Shown one piece after another: positions 15,753 through 24,401 of a stretch of DNA of 42,964 nucleotides. The notes beneath the pieces were generated by a model. It searched no databases and had not been told where the DNA came from. It saw only the letters and a program-made list of their open reading frames with translations. Position 1 is the stretch's first letter. Each line of letters starts with the position of its first letter. Source of the stretch: TMED26 sp002694075 (lineage in GTDB: Bacteria; Pseudomonadota; Alphaproteobacteria; Thalassobaculales; Thalassobaculaceae); assembly GCA_036160575.1 (NCBI GenBank), contig JAYYDT010000050.1, positions 1 through 42,964 on the forward strand, written 5' to 3'. Position numbers and translations under genes: made by a program.

Positions 15753-18641
15753 ATGGCGACGGAAATCGATACGAGCTTTCTTTCAGGCGCGAACGCGCCG
15801 TTTATTGCCGAACTCTACGCGCGCTATCTGGATAATCCGGGTCTGGTCGACGACAGTTGGCGGGGCCATTTCGATAGCCTGCAGGATGAGATCGACACGA
15901 TCCGCGCCGAGGTCAGCGGGCCGAGCTGGGCACAGTACCGCACGCGCGTGCTGGGCCAGAGCGCGGATGAGGGTGGCGCCGCGCCGCGCCCTGCGGCGGC
16001 TACCGACGCCGACACCATTCGTGCCGCCACCTTGGACTCCCTGCGCGCGATCATGCTGATCCGTGCCTATCGTATTCGCGGGCATTTGCACGCCAATCTC
16101 GACCCCTTGGCGCTGCATGAGCCGATCCCCCATCCCGAGCTCGACCCCGCGAGCTATGGTTTCACCGAGGACGATTGGGACCGCCCGATCTTCATCGACA
16201 ATGTTCTTGGGTTGGAAAGCGCCACCCTGCGCCAAATCATGGAGGTGCTCAGGGCGACCTATTGCGGCACCATCGGCGTGGAGTTCATGCATATTCAGGA
16301 CCCGGCGCAAAAATCCTGGATTCAGCGGCGCATTGAGGAAATCCGCAACCAGACCGATTTCACCGAGCGCGGCAAGGTGACCATTCTGGAGCGCCTGACC
16401 GAGGCCGAGAATTTCGAGAAATTCCTAGGCGTCAAATATGTCGGTACCAAGCGGTTCGGGTTGGATGGCTGCGAGTCGGTGATCCCGGCCCTTGAGCAGA
16501 TCGTCAAGCGCGGCAGCCAATTGGGCCTTGAGGAATGTGTCATCGGCATGGCCCACCGCGGCCGCTTGAACGTGCTGTGCAACTTCATGAGCAAGCCGTT
16601 TCGCGCGATCATTTCGGAGTTTCTCGGCAACCCCTCAAACCCGGAGGACGTCGGCGGCTCGGGCGACGTGAAATATCACATGGGGGTGTCGGCCGACCGG
16701 GAATTCGACGGCCATTCGGTGCATTTGACCCTTAACGCCAACCCCTCTCATCTCGAGGTGGTCAACCCGGTGGTGATCGGCCGGGTGCGCGCCAAACAGG
16801 GCCAACGCGACGACCATGAGCGGCGCAAGGTGATGGGTCTGGTGATCCATGGCGACGCCGCCTTCGCCGGCCAAGGGATCGTCGCCGAAACCTTCGATTT
16901 TTCGGCCCTCATTGGTTACCAAACCGGGGGCACCCTGCACGTCATCATCAACAACCAAATCGGCTTCACGACGGCGCCTAAGTTCTCCCGCTCCGGTCCT
17001 TATTCGACGGATGTGGCGAAAATGGTCATGGCGCCGATTTTCCACGTCAACGCCGACGACCCCGAAGCGGTGGTCCATGTCGCCCGCATCGCCACCGAGT
17101 TTCGCCAGGAGTTCGGGGTCGATGTGGTGATCGATATCATCGGCTATCGTCGCTTTGGCCATAACGAGGGTGACGAGCCGATGTTCACCCAGCCGGTGAT
17201 GTACGAAAAAATCAAGCGTCACCCGACAACGCGGACCTTGTACGCGCAAAAACTGGTCGGCGCCGGCTTGCTCAGCGAGGCGCAGGCGCAAGCGATCCAG
17301 GACGACCATAACGCGCTGCTTAATCACGAGTTCGAGGCCGGCCTGAGCTATAAGCCGAACAAGGCCGATTGGCTGGAAGGCAAGTGGCAAGGCATCACAG
17401 TCGCCCATGGCGACGACCGGCGCGGCCAAACCGCCATCGAGCTAGACACCCTGCGCGCCATCGGCGCGAAGTTGACCGAGGTGCCCGAGGGCTTCACGGT
17501 CAACAACAAGCTGGCGCGCACCTTGGAGCAAAAGAAAAAGATGCTGGCCAGCGGCGAGGGCTTCGATTGGGCGATGGCCGAGGCTTTGGCCTTCGGCTCT
17601 TTGGTCATCGAGGGCAACCTGGTGCGCTTGTCCGGCCAGGACAGCGGCCGCGGCACCTTCTCCCATCGCCATTCGGTGTGGATCGATCAGAAAACCGAAG
17701 AACGGCATATTCCGCTCAACCATTTACAGGCCGAACAAGCCCCCTATGAGGTGATCGACAGCCCGCTGTCGGAGGCTTCGGTGCTCGGCTTCGAATATGG
17801 TTTCAGCCAGGCCGAACCCAATGCCTTGATCATGTGGGAGGCCCAATTCGGTGATTTCGCCAATGGCGCTCAGGTGATCGTCGACCAATTCATCAGTTCG
17901 GGCGAGGCCAAATGGCTGCGCATGTCGGGCCTGGTGATGCTGTTGCCGCACGGCTACGAGGGCCAGGGGCCGGAGCATTCTTCGGCCCGGGTCGAACGGT
18001 ATCTGCAGCTTTGCGCGGAAGACAACATGCAGGTCGTCAACTGCACCAGCCCGGCCAATTTCTTTCACGCCTTGCGCCGCCAATTACACCGCGATTTTCG
18101 CAAGCCGTTGATCGTTTTCACGCCCAAATCCCTGCTGCGCCACAAGCTCTGCGTGTCGACCATCGACGAGTTCGGCCCGGGGAGCTCGTTCCACCGGGTG
18201 ATGTACGACAACGCCCAATTGTGCGCCGACAGCGATGTCAAACGCGTCATCTTGTGCAGCGGCAAGGTCTATTACGATCTTTACGAGGAGCGTGCCAAGC
18301 GCGGCGTGGACAATGTTTTCTTCCTGCGCCTGGAACAGCTTTATCCGTTCCCGACCGGCCCCTTGGTGGAGCAATTAAAACGCTTCCCCCACGCCGAGGT
18401 GGTGTGGTGTCAGGAAGAGCCGCAGAACCAGGGCCCCTGGCATTTCGTGGACCGTCGGATCGAGGAAGCGATGGCCAAGGCCGGCTGCCAGGCGACGCGA
18501 CCGATCTACGTCGGTCGGCCCGAGGCGGCGTCGCCGGCGACCGGCAACGGCCAGCGCCATTTACGCGAATTGCAGACTTTCCTTGACCAGGCGATCACAA
18601 TGGATCGGCCGGCGATGGCGAACCAGGACGCCGCGGAATAA
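15753..18641 (+). CDS. sucA: 2-oxoglutarate dehydrogenase E1 component
   Basis: A 962-residue thiamine-diphosphate enzyme that decarboxylates 2-oxoglutarate and passes the succinyl group to the E2 lipoyl arm. The N-terminal tail FIAELYARYLDNPGLVDDSW is the E2-binding type segment. Core motifs are MAHRGRLNVL, GDAAFAGQGIVAET and INNQIGFTT for the thiamine and metal site, then YRRFGHNEGDEP, and LPHGYEGQGPEHSSAR in the C-terminal half. A GTG at 15738 is also in frame; I take the ATG at 15753 because the homologous N-terminus begins there, though its ribosome-binding site is weak. It is 47 bases from sucB. It receives the product of the glutamate dehydrogenase at the window start. Confidence 0.97.
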   Translation: MATEIDTSFLSGANAPFIAELYARYLDNPGLVDDSWRGHFDSLQDEIDTIRAEVSGPSWAQYRTRVLGQSADEGGAAPRPAAATDADTIRAATLDSLRAIMLIRAYRIRGHLHANLDPLALHEPIPHPELDPASYGFTEDDWDRPIFIDNVLGLESATLRQIMEVLRATYCGTIGVEFMHIQDPAQKSWIQRRIEEIRNQTDFTERGKVTILERLTEAENFEKFLGVKYVGTKRFGLDGCESVIPALEQIVKRGSQLGLEECVIGMAHRGRLNVLCNFMSKPFRAIISEFLGNPSNPEDVGGSGDVKYHMGVSADREFDGHSVHLTLNANPSHLEVVNPVVIGRVRAKQGQRDDHERRKVMGLVIHGDAAFAGQGIVAETFDFSALIGYQTGGTLHVIINNQIGFTTAPKFSRSGPYSTDVAKMVMAPIFHVNADDPEAVVHVARIATEFRQEFGVDVVIDIIGYRRFGHNEGDEPMFTQPVMYEKIKRHPTTRTLYAQKLVGAGLLSEAQAQAIQDDHNALLNHEFEAGLSYKPNKADWLEGKWQGITVAHGDDRRGQTAIELDTLRAIGAKLTEVPEGFTVNNKLARTLEQKKKMLASGEGFDWAMAEALAFGSLVIEGNLVRLSGQDSGRGTFSHRHSVWIDQKTEERHIPLNHLQAEQAPYEVIDSPLSEASVLGFEYGFSQAEPNALIMWEAQFGDFANGAQVIVDQFISSGEAKWLRMSGLVMLLPHGYEGQGPEHSSARVERYLQLCAEDNMQVVNCTSPANFFHALRRQLHRDFRKPLIVFTPKSLLRHKLCVSTIDEFGPGSSFHRVMYDNAQLCADSDVKRVILCSGKVYYDLYEERAKRGVDNVFFLRLEQLYPFPTGPLVEQLKRFPHAEVVWCQEEPQNQGPWHFVDRRIEEAMAKAGCQATRPIYVGRPEAASPATGNGQRHLRELQTFLDQAITMDRPAMANQDAAE

Positions 18642-18688
18642 TTGATCCGCCTTTGGCGGCCCCACTCATTGAAAGGCGTGACGAACTT

Positions 18689-19951
18689 ATGGCGACCGAA
18701 ATCAGGGTACCGGCTTTGGGCGAGTCGGTGACGGAAGCGACCGTGGCGAAATGGATTCGGCAGGCCGGCGAAGGTGTCGCCGCCGACGAGCCGTTGGTGG
18801 AATTGGAAACCGATAAAGTCACCCTTGAAGTCAACGCGCCGGCCGCCGGCACCTTGGCCGAGATCACCATCGCCGAAGGTGCCACCGTTGAGGTCGGCGC
18901 GCTGTTAGGGGTGATCGCCGAAGGCGCCGCGCCGGCGGTGACCGCCGCCGCCACACCTGCCGCCGCAACCGCCGCCCCAACCGCCACCCCGGCGCCCGCC
19001 GCCGAGGCGGCACCCGCGCCGCCCCCGGCCGCCGCGCCCGCCGCCGCCTTCGACAAGCCCTTGTCGCCGGCGGTCCGCCGCTTGGTCGAGGAGAATAATC
19101 TCGACCCCGCGCGCATCGCCGCCAGCGGCAAGGACGGGCGTTTGGTGAAGGCCGATGTGTTGGCCGCCATCGCCGCCGGCACCGCCAAGGCGTCCGCCGT
19201 GTCCGCCCCCCCCCCCGCCGCGTCCGCCCCGGTGGCGCCGCGGGCCGACGATCCGCGCGAGGAACGGGTGCGCATGTCGCGTCTGCGTCAGGCCATCGCC
19301 CGCCGTTTGAAAGAGGCGCAGAACACCGCCGCCATGCTGACCACCTTCAATGAGGTCGACATGGGCGCGGTCATGGCGCTACGCAACGAATACAAGGCCG
19401 AGTTTGAGAAAAAGCATGGCGTGCGGCTCGGGTTCATGTCGTTCTTCGCCAAAGCGGCGATTGCCGCCTTGAAGGAATTACCGGCGGTCAACGCCGAGAT
19501 TCACGGCGATGAGGTGATTTACAAAAACTACTATGATATCGGGGTCGCCGTCGGCACGCCCCAGGGCTTGGTCGTGCCGGTGGTTCGCGACGCCGATCAA
19601 CTTTCCTTTGCCGGGATCGAGAAAACCATCGGCGAACTTGGCCTGAAAGCCCGTGACGGCAAATTAACCCTGGCCGATATGAGCGGCGGCACCTTCACCA
19701 TCTCCAATGGCGGGGTGTATGGCTCGTTGATGTCCACGCCGATCCTCAACCCGCCGCAGTCGGGCATCCTTGGCATGCACAAGACGCAAATGCGGCCGAT
19801 GGCGGTGGGCGACAAGGTTGAAATCCGACCGATGATGTATCTCGCCCTGTCCTATGACCACCGCATCATCGACGGGCGCGAGGCGGTCACCTTCCTGGTG
19901 CGCGTGAAAGAGGCGATCGAGGACCCGCGCCGCCTGTTGTTGGATATGTGA
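18689..19951 (+). CDS. sucB: Dihydrolipoyllysine succinyltransferase (E2 of 2-oxoglutarate dehydrogenase)
   Basis: A 420-residue core of the 2-oxoglutarate dehydrogenase complex. The lipoyl domain spans about 1-80, with the lipoylated lysine in ELETDKVTLEV near residue 43. An Ala/Pro-rich linker is followed by the subunit-binding domain (LSPAVRRLVEENNLDPARIA, about 130-165), a second Ala/Pro-rich linker, and the catalytic domain with SYDHRIIDGREAV near 390 holding the active-site His. The frame is open 12 codons earlier, but MATEIRVPALGES is the family start. The second linker contains ten C residues in a row (19206-19215), unusual within an essential gene. lpdA follows after 13 bases. Confidence 0.97.
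   Translation: MATEIRVPALGESVTEATVAKWIRQAGEGVAADEPLVELETDKVTLEVNAPAAGTLAEITIAEGATVEVGALLGVIAEGAAPAVTAAATPAAATAAPTATPAPAAEAAPAPPPAAAPAAAFDKPLSPAVRRLVEENNLDPARIAASGKDGRLVKADVLAAIAAGTAKASAVSAPPPAASAPVAPRADDPREERVRMSRLRQAIARRLKEAQNTAAMLTTFNEVDMGAVMALRNEYKAEFEKKHGVRLGFMSFFAKAAIAALKELPAVNAEIHGDEVIYKNYYDIGVAVGTPQGLVVPVVRDADQLSFAGIEKTIGELGLKARDGKLTLADMSGGTFTISNGGVYGSLMSTPILNPPQSGILGMHKTQMRPMAVGDKVEIRPMMYLALSYDHRIIDGREAVTFLVRVKEAIEDPRRLLLDM
19206..19215 (+). repeat. Ten-C homopolymer in the sucB linker
   Basis: Ten C residues in a row, encoding prolines in the flexible Ala/Pro linker of SucB. Tracts of this length are prone to replication or polymerase slippage; a one-base change would truncate the catalytic domain. 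It may also be a place where sequencing or assembly is least certain. Confidence 0.8.
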
Positions 19952-19964
19952 GCGGAGAGCGGTG

Positions 19965-21383
19965 ATGGCGGAAAAATTCGATCTGGTGGTGATCGGCGGC
20001 GGCCCCGGCGGTTACGTGGCGGCCATTCGCGCCGCCCAGTTGGGCATGAAAGTGGCCTGCGTGGAAAAACGCGGCGCTCTCGGCGGCACCTGCCTTAACG
20101 TCGGTTGCATCCCGTCCAAGGCGCTGCTCAACGCCTCCGAGAAATTCGCCGAAGCGCGCGATCATTTCGCCGATTTCGGCATTGAGGTCGGCGCTCCCAA
20201 ATTGAACCTTAAAAAACTGATGGGCAAAAAGGACAGCATCGTCGCCGGCTTGACCGATGGGGTGGCGTTTTTGTTCAAAAAGAACAAGGTCGACTACCGC
20301 GTTGGCACCGGCACCATCGACAAAATGGACGCCGACGGCGGCCAGGTGACCGTGACCGACGCCAAAGGGGCGACCAGCCAGCTGGTGACACAGCGCATTT
20401 TAATCGCCACCGGCTCGGTGCCAAGCGACCTGCCGGGCCTGGTCATTGACGAAAAACGCATCGTCACCTCGACCGGCGCCCTCGCTCTTGAGCAAGTGCC
20501 AAAGCATTTGGTGGTCATCGGCGCCGGCGTGATCGGCCTGGAATTGGGCTCGGTCTGGGCGCGCCTTGGCGCCCAGGTGACGGTGGTCGAATATCTCGAC
20601 CGCATTTGCCCCGGCATGGACATGGAAATCGCTCGCAAATTCCAGCGCGTCCTGCAAAGCCAAGGGTTGACCTTCAAGCTGGGCCATAAGGTGACCGGTG
20701 CCAAGACCACCAAAAGCGCCGTCTCCCTGGCGGTTGAGGCAGCCGCGGGGGGCGATAGCGAAACCGTTAAAGCCGATTGCGTGCTGGTCGCCGTTGGCCG
20801 CCGGCCGATGACCGATGGCCTCAACCTCGACGCTCTTGGTGTGGCTACCGACAAACGTGGCTTCATCGAAGTGGATGAGGATTTCGAGACCAGCCGACCG
20901 GGCATTTTCGCCATCGGCGATTGCGTGCCGGGCCCGATGTTGGCGCACAAGGCCGAGGAGGACGGCGTGGCGGCGGTGGAAACCATGGCCGGCGGGGTCG
21001 GTCATGTCGACTACAACCTGGTCCCCTCGATCGTTTATACCTGGCCCGAAGTGGCCTGGATCGGCAAGACCACCGAAGAGTTGAAAGAGGCCGGGATCAA
21101 ACCCAAGGCCGGCAGCTTCCCGTTCGCCGCCAACTCGCGGGCGCGCGCCAACGACGACACCGAAGGGGTGGTCAAAATCCTCGCCGACCCGGAGACGGAC
21201 GCGGTTTTGGGCGTCCATATCGTCGGCCCCGAGGCCGGCAACCTGATCCATGAATGCGCGACGGCGATGGCCTTCGGCGCGTCATCGGAGGATATCGCGC
21301 GGACCTGTCATGGCCACCCGACCCTGAACGAGGCGGTTAAGGAAGCGGCCCTGGCGGTCGACAAGCGGGCAATCCATATTTAG
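19965..21383 (+). CDS. lpdA: Dihydrolipoyl dehydrogenase (E3)
   Basis: A 472-residue FAD-containing flavoprotein that reoxidises the dihydrolipoyl arm of E2 using NAD+. Visible are the FAD motif VIGGGPGGYVAAIRAAQ, the redox disulfide GGTCLNVGCIPSK, the NAD motif VIGAGVIGLELGS, the second FAD motif GIFAIGDC and the C-terminal His-Glu pair in CHGHPTLNEAV. A GTG one codon upstream is open, but the ATG at 19965 has GGAGAG at proper spacing. It is the last gene of the sucA-sucB-lpdA run, and converges on the SH3-protein gene with a 5-base gap. Confidence 0.96.
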   Translation: MAEKFDLVVIGGGPGGYVAAIRAAQLGMKVACVEKRGALGGTCLNVGCIPSKALLNASEKFAEARDHFADFGIEVGAPKLNLKKLMGKKDSIVAGLTDGVAFLFKKNKVDYRVGTGTIDKMDADGGQVTVTDAKGATSQLVTQRILIATGSVPSDLPGLVIDEKRIVTSTGALALEQVPKHLVVIGAGVIGLELGSVWARLGAQVTVVEYLDRICPGMDMEIARKFQRVLQSQGLTFKLGHKVTGAKTTKSAVSLAVEAAAGGDSETVKADCVLVAVGRRPMTDGLNLDALGVATDKRGFIEVDEDFETSRPGIFAIGDCVPGPMLAHKAEEDGVAAVETMAGGVGHVDYNLVPSIVYTWPEVAWIGKTTEELKEAGIKPKAGSFPFAANSRARANDDTEGVVKILADPETDAVLGVHIVGPEAGNLIHECATAMAFGASSEDIARTCHGHPTLNEAVKEAALAVDKRAIHI

Positions 21384-21388
21384 CGCCG

Positions 21389-21934
21389 TCAGGGCGCCGC
21401 GCCGCTCTCCGACAGCCCCCATACATGGGCCCGCGGCAGCCAACCGCGCCGGCCCCCGACTTCCACCTCGCACCAGGCCGCGCGGCAGGTTTCCAAGCGC
21501 AAAATGACCCCCGGTTCAAGGCGGGCGATTGGCACGGCGGCCGGCGCCGGCGTTTTGCGCAAGCTGCGCACCTGCTCGATCACGATCACATGGCGCCGTC
21601 CGCTCAGCATGCTTTGGTGGACCCAGCCCTCGGTGCCGTCGGGGTCGCGGATTTTGCGCCAGGTGTCGAATTCGGCGATCACCTGGACCGGCAAGCCGGC
21701 GCGCATGAACACCCATTCAATCGGGTAGCGCACGCCCGGGCCGGTGCGGAAATTCACCTCGTTGGCGCGCAACGACACGAAACGCGGCAGCGGCAACCCG
21801 GTGACGGTGCCAACCGTCGCTTGGGCCGGCGCCGGCGCGCCGGCCAATAGCCAACAGAGAACCAGCGTCCAAGCGATCAACGGGAGGCGAGCGGGGGATG
21901 GCCGCGCCGGCGGCCGACGGAAGGTGTTCATCAT
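21389..21934 (-). CDS. Exported SH3-domain protein
   Basis: A 181-residue protein with an Arg-rich N-terminus, a hydrophobic segment (PLIAWTLVLCWLLAGAPAPAQA) ending in a plausible AxA cleavage site, and two bacterial SH3-like units. The first has LRANEVNFRTGPGVRYPIEW and EGWVHQSMLSGRR; the second begins LEPGVILRLETC and ends GRRGWLPRAHVWG. Such domains bind peptidoglycan or other surface partners, and the protein is probably periplasmic. The start could be either of two adjacent ATGs. It is divergent from the 2-hydroxyacid dehydrogenase gene, a pairing often seen in alphaproteobacteria. Its exact role is unknown. Confidence 0.88.
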   Translation of the reverse strand: MMNTFRRPPARPSPARLPLIAWTLVLCWLLAGAPAPAQATVGTVTGLPLPRFVSLRANEVNFRTGPGVRYPIEWVFMRAGLPVQVIAEFDTWRKIRDPDGTEGWVHQSMLSGRRHVIVIEQVRSLRKTPAPAAVPIARLEPGVILRLETCRAAWCEVEVGGRRGWLPRAHVWGLSESGAAP

Positions 21935-22095
21935 TGGAACCAGTATCTCATACCCACGCCGACAGCGAATCGCCCGGACGGTAGCATACCGGCGATCCGG
22001 CTGTTAAGAAAACCACGGTGCCAGCGATGGACAAGCGCGGCGGGGGCTGATATCCCAGTTTTCCCCACCGCCGGCGCGTGGATCGGAGAAAGCCC

Positions 22096-23082
22096 ATGAC
22101 CGGAACCAAGCCCTTGGTGATCGTCACCCGTAAGCTTCCGGACGCGATTGAAACCCGCATGATGGAATTGTTCGATGTCCGTTTGAACCTGGACGACGAA
22201 CCGTTTTCTCGCGCCCGCATGGTTGAGGCGGTCCAAGCCGCCGATGTCCTGGTGCCGACCGTCACCGACCGCATCGACGCCGGCATTTTGGAACAGGCCA
22301 GCGACAAGCTGCGGCTGATCGCCAGTTTCGGCACCGGGGTCGACCATATCGACGTGGCGGCGGCGCGCGCCCGCGGCATGACCGTGACCAACACGCCGGG
22401 CGTGCTGACCGAGGACACCGCCGATATGACCATGGCTTTGATTCTCGCCGTGCCGCGGCGGTTGGTTGCCGGCGAACGCTTGATGCGGGCCGGTCAATGG
22501 CGCGGTTGGAGCCCGACGTCGATGCTCGGCAACCGAATTCACGGCAAGCGCTTGGGGATTGTCGGCATGGGTCGGATTGGCCAGGCGGTGGCCCGTCGGG
22601 CGCGCGGTTTCGGCCTGTCGATCCACTATCACAATCGGCGCCCGGTGCATGCCGAGATCGAGGCTGAATTGGAGGCCACCTACTGGGACAATCTCGATCA
22701 AATGCTGGCCCGTATGGACATTATTTCGATCAATTGTCCCCACACGCCGGCAACCTATCATCTGATTTCGCCGCGCCGGCTGGCCTTGATCCAGCCGCAC
22801 GCCTTTATCGTCAACACCTCGCGCGGCGAGGTGATCGATGAAAACGCGCTGGTACACGCGCTGCAAAACCGGGACCTCGCCGGCGCCGGCCTGGATGTGT
22901 TCGAGCATGAACCACAGGTCAACCCCAAGCTACTGGAGCTGGAAAACGTGGTGCTGATGCCGCACATGGGCTCGGCCACCATCGAGGGCCGGATCGACAT
23001 GGGCGAGAAGGTGATCATCAATATCCGCGCCTTCATGGACCAACACGCCCCGCCCGACCGTGTCTTCGACGCGATGATCTGA
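22096..23082 (+). CDS. D-2-hydroxyacid dehydrogenase (glyoxylate/hydroxypyruvate reductase-like)
   Basis: A 328-residue NAD(P)-dependent D-isomer-specific 2-hydroxyacid dehydrogenase. The cofactor motif is GIVGMGRIGQAVARRARG. The catalytic residues of the family are present: Arg in NTSRGEVIDE, Glu in GLDVFEHEP and His in LMPHMGSAT. Closest in form to glyoxylate/hydroxypyruvate reductases, but the substrate is not fixed by sequence. A GTG at 22078 is in frame; GGAGAAAGCCC before the ATG at 22096 decides the start. The stop overlaps the start of the next gene, an MFS transporter, by one base (TGATG), suggesting that the transporter imports or exports a carboxylate used by the enzyme. Confidence 0.92.
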   Translation: MTGTKPLVIVTRKLPDAIETRMMELFDVRLNLDDEPFSRARMVEAVQAADVLVPTVTDRIDAGILEQASDKLRLIASFGTGVDHIDVAAARARGMTVTNTPGVLTEDTADMTMALILAVPRRLVAGERLMRAGQWRGWSPTSMLGNRIHGKRLGIVGMGRIGQAVARRARGFGLSIHYHNRRPVHAEIEAELEATYWDNLDQMLARMDIISINCPHTPATYHLISPRRLALIQPHAFIVNTSRGEVIDENALVHALQNRDLAGAGLDVFEHEPQVNPKLLELENVVLMPHMGSATIEGRIDMGEKVIINIRAFMDQHAPPDRVFDAMI

Positions 23083-24401
23083 TGGCGCCCGCGGACACTC
23101 CAAGCGGCCCAAGCGGGGCCGCCGGCTTGCGCGCGCGCACCGCCCTGGGCGTCAATCGGTCGGTGTTTTACGGCTGGGTCATGGCGGCGCTCGCCGGGCT
23201 CGGCTATTTCGCCAGCGGCCCGGCCCAATCCCATACTTTCAGTGTGTTCATCGGCCCCCTTGGCCGGGACCTCGGCCTCAGCAGCACGGAAATTTCCTCG
23301 GCCTATGGCGTGGCCACTTTGGCCGCCTCTTTCTGTCTGCCGTTGGTGGGCCGGGTGCTCGACCGCATGGGACCGCGGCGGACCGGCACCGGGGTGGCCG
23401 TGCTGTTGGGCCTGGCTTGTTTGCTGTTCTCGTTGGTGCCGGGCGGCATTTGGTTGGCTTTGGGCTTCGCCGCCCTGCGCTTTAGCGGTCAAGGCGCGCT
23501 GATGCTGACCAGTGCCAATCTGGTGTCGCAATGGTTCGACCGCAAACGCGGTTTCGCGCTGTCCTTGATGGCGCTGGGCTTCTCGTTGTCGATGGCGGTG
23601 CACCCGACCCTGGCCGAATGGTTGATCGACCTGGTGGGCTGGCGGCAGGCGTGGGTGTGGCTGGCGATCTCCACGTGGGTGGTGCTGGCGCCGGCGTTTT
23701 TATTGCTGGCCTTCGACCGGCCGGAGGTCTTGGGTCTGGCGCCGGACGGCGCGGCGCCGGTGGCGGCCGGCGCGGCACATGCCGAGGCGCGCAGCCTGAC
23801 CCTCGCCGAAGCGTTGCGCACGCCGACCTTTTACATCATCGCCGCCGGCCTGTTTAGCGGGTCGATGCTGGTCACCAGTCTGCATTTCTTCCAGGTGTCG
23901 ATTTTCGAGCATCAAGGCTTGAGCCGTGACGCCGCCACTTTGACCTTTTCGGTGGCGGCGGTGGTGATGGTGGTCACCATGCCGGTGTTCGGGCGCATGT
24001 TGGACCGTTTTCCGACGCCCCCGATGTTCGCCATCGCCTTGGGTTTGATGGCCTTGGCCTTGCTGCTTGCCGGGATGGTCGACGACGTCGCCACGGCGAT
24101 GATCTATGGCGTCGTCTTCGGCCTCAACAACGGCACCAACATCGCTTGTCATTCTTACCTTTGGCCGCGCTATTTCGGCCGCCGACATTTGGGCAGCGTG
24201 CAGGGCACCGGCCAGATGATTGGGGTGGTTGGCGCCTCGCTCGGCCCCCTGCCGTTGGGTATCGCCTTCGACCTGACCGGTGTCTACGCGCCGACTTTGT
24301 TCGCGTTGGCGGCGCTGCCGCTGGCCTGCGCCCTGTTGACCGTGGTCTTGCGCGACCCGCGCGGCGCACCGGTTCAGGCGGCTGGCCAAAAATCCGAATA
24401 A
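23082..24401 (+). CDS. MFS transporter, monocarboxylate/oxalate-formate type
   Basis: A 439-residue protein with about 12 membrane segments. The N-terminal pattern FYGWVMAALAGLGYF followed by SVFIGPLGRDLGLSSTEIS and GRVLDRMGPRR is typical of the monocarboxylate porter and oxalate/formate antiporter branches of MFS. It is coupled by a one-base overlap to a 2-hydroxyacid dehydrogenase, so a 2-hydroxy- or 2-oxo-acid substrate is a reasonable guess. Its last 28 bases overlap the 3' end of the opposing epimerase gene. Confidence 0.9.
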   Translation: MAPADTPSGPSGAAGLRARTALGVNRSVFYGWVMAALAGLGYFASGPAQSHTFSVFIGPLGRDLGLSSTEISSAYGVATLAASFCLPLVGRVLDRMGPRRTGTGVAVLLGLACLLFSLVPGGIWLALGFAALRFSGQGALMLTSANLVSQWFDRKRGFALSLMALGFSLSMAVHPTLAEWLIDLVGWRQAWVWLAISTWVVLAPAFLLLAFDRPEVLGLAPDGAAPVAAGAAHAEARSLTLAEALRTPTFYIIAAGLFSGSMLVTSLHFFQVSIFEHQGLSRDAATLTFSVAAVVMVVTMPVFGRMLDRFPTPPMFAIALGLMALALLLAGMVDDVATAMIYGVVFGLNNGTNIACHSYLWPRYFGRRHLGSVQGTGQMIGVVGASLGPLPLGIAFDLTGVYAPTLFALAALPLACALLTVVLRDPRGAPVQAAGQKSE

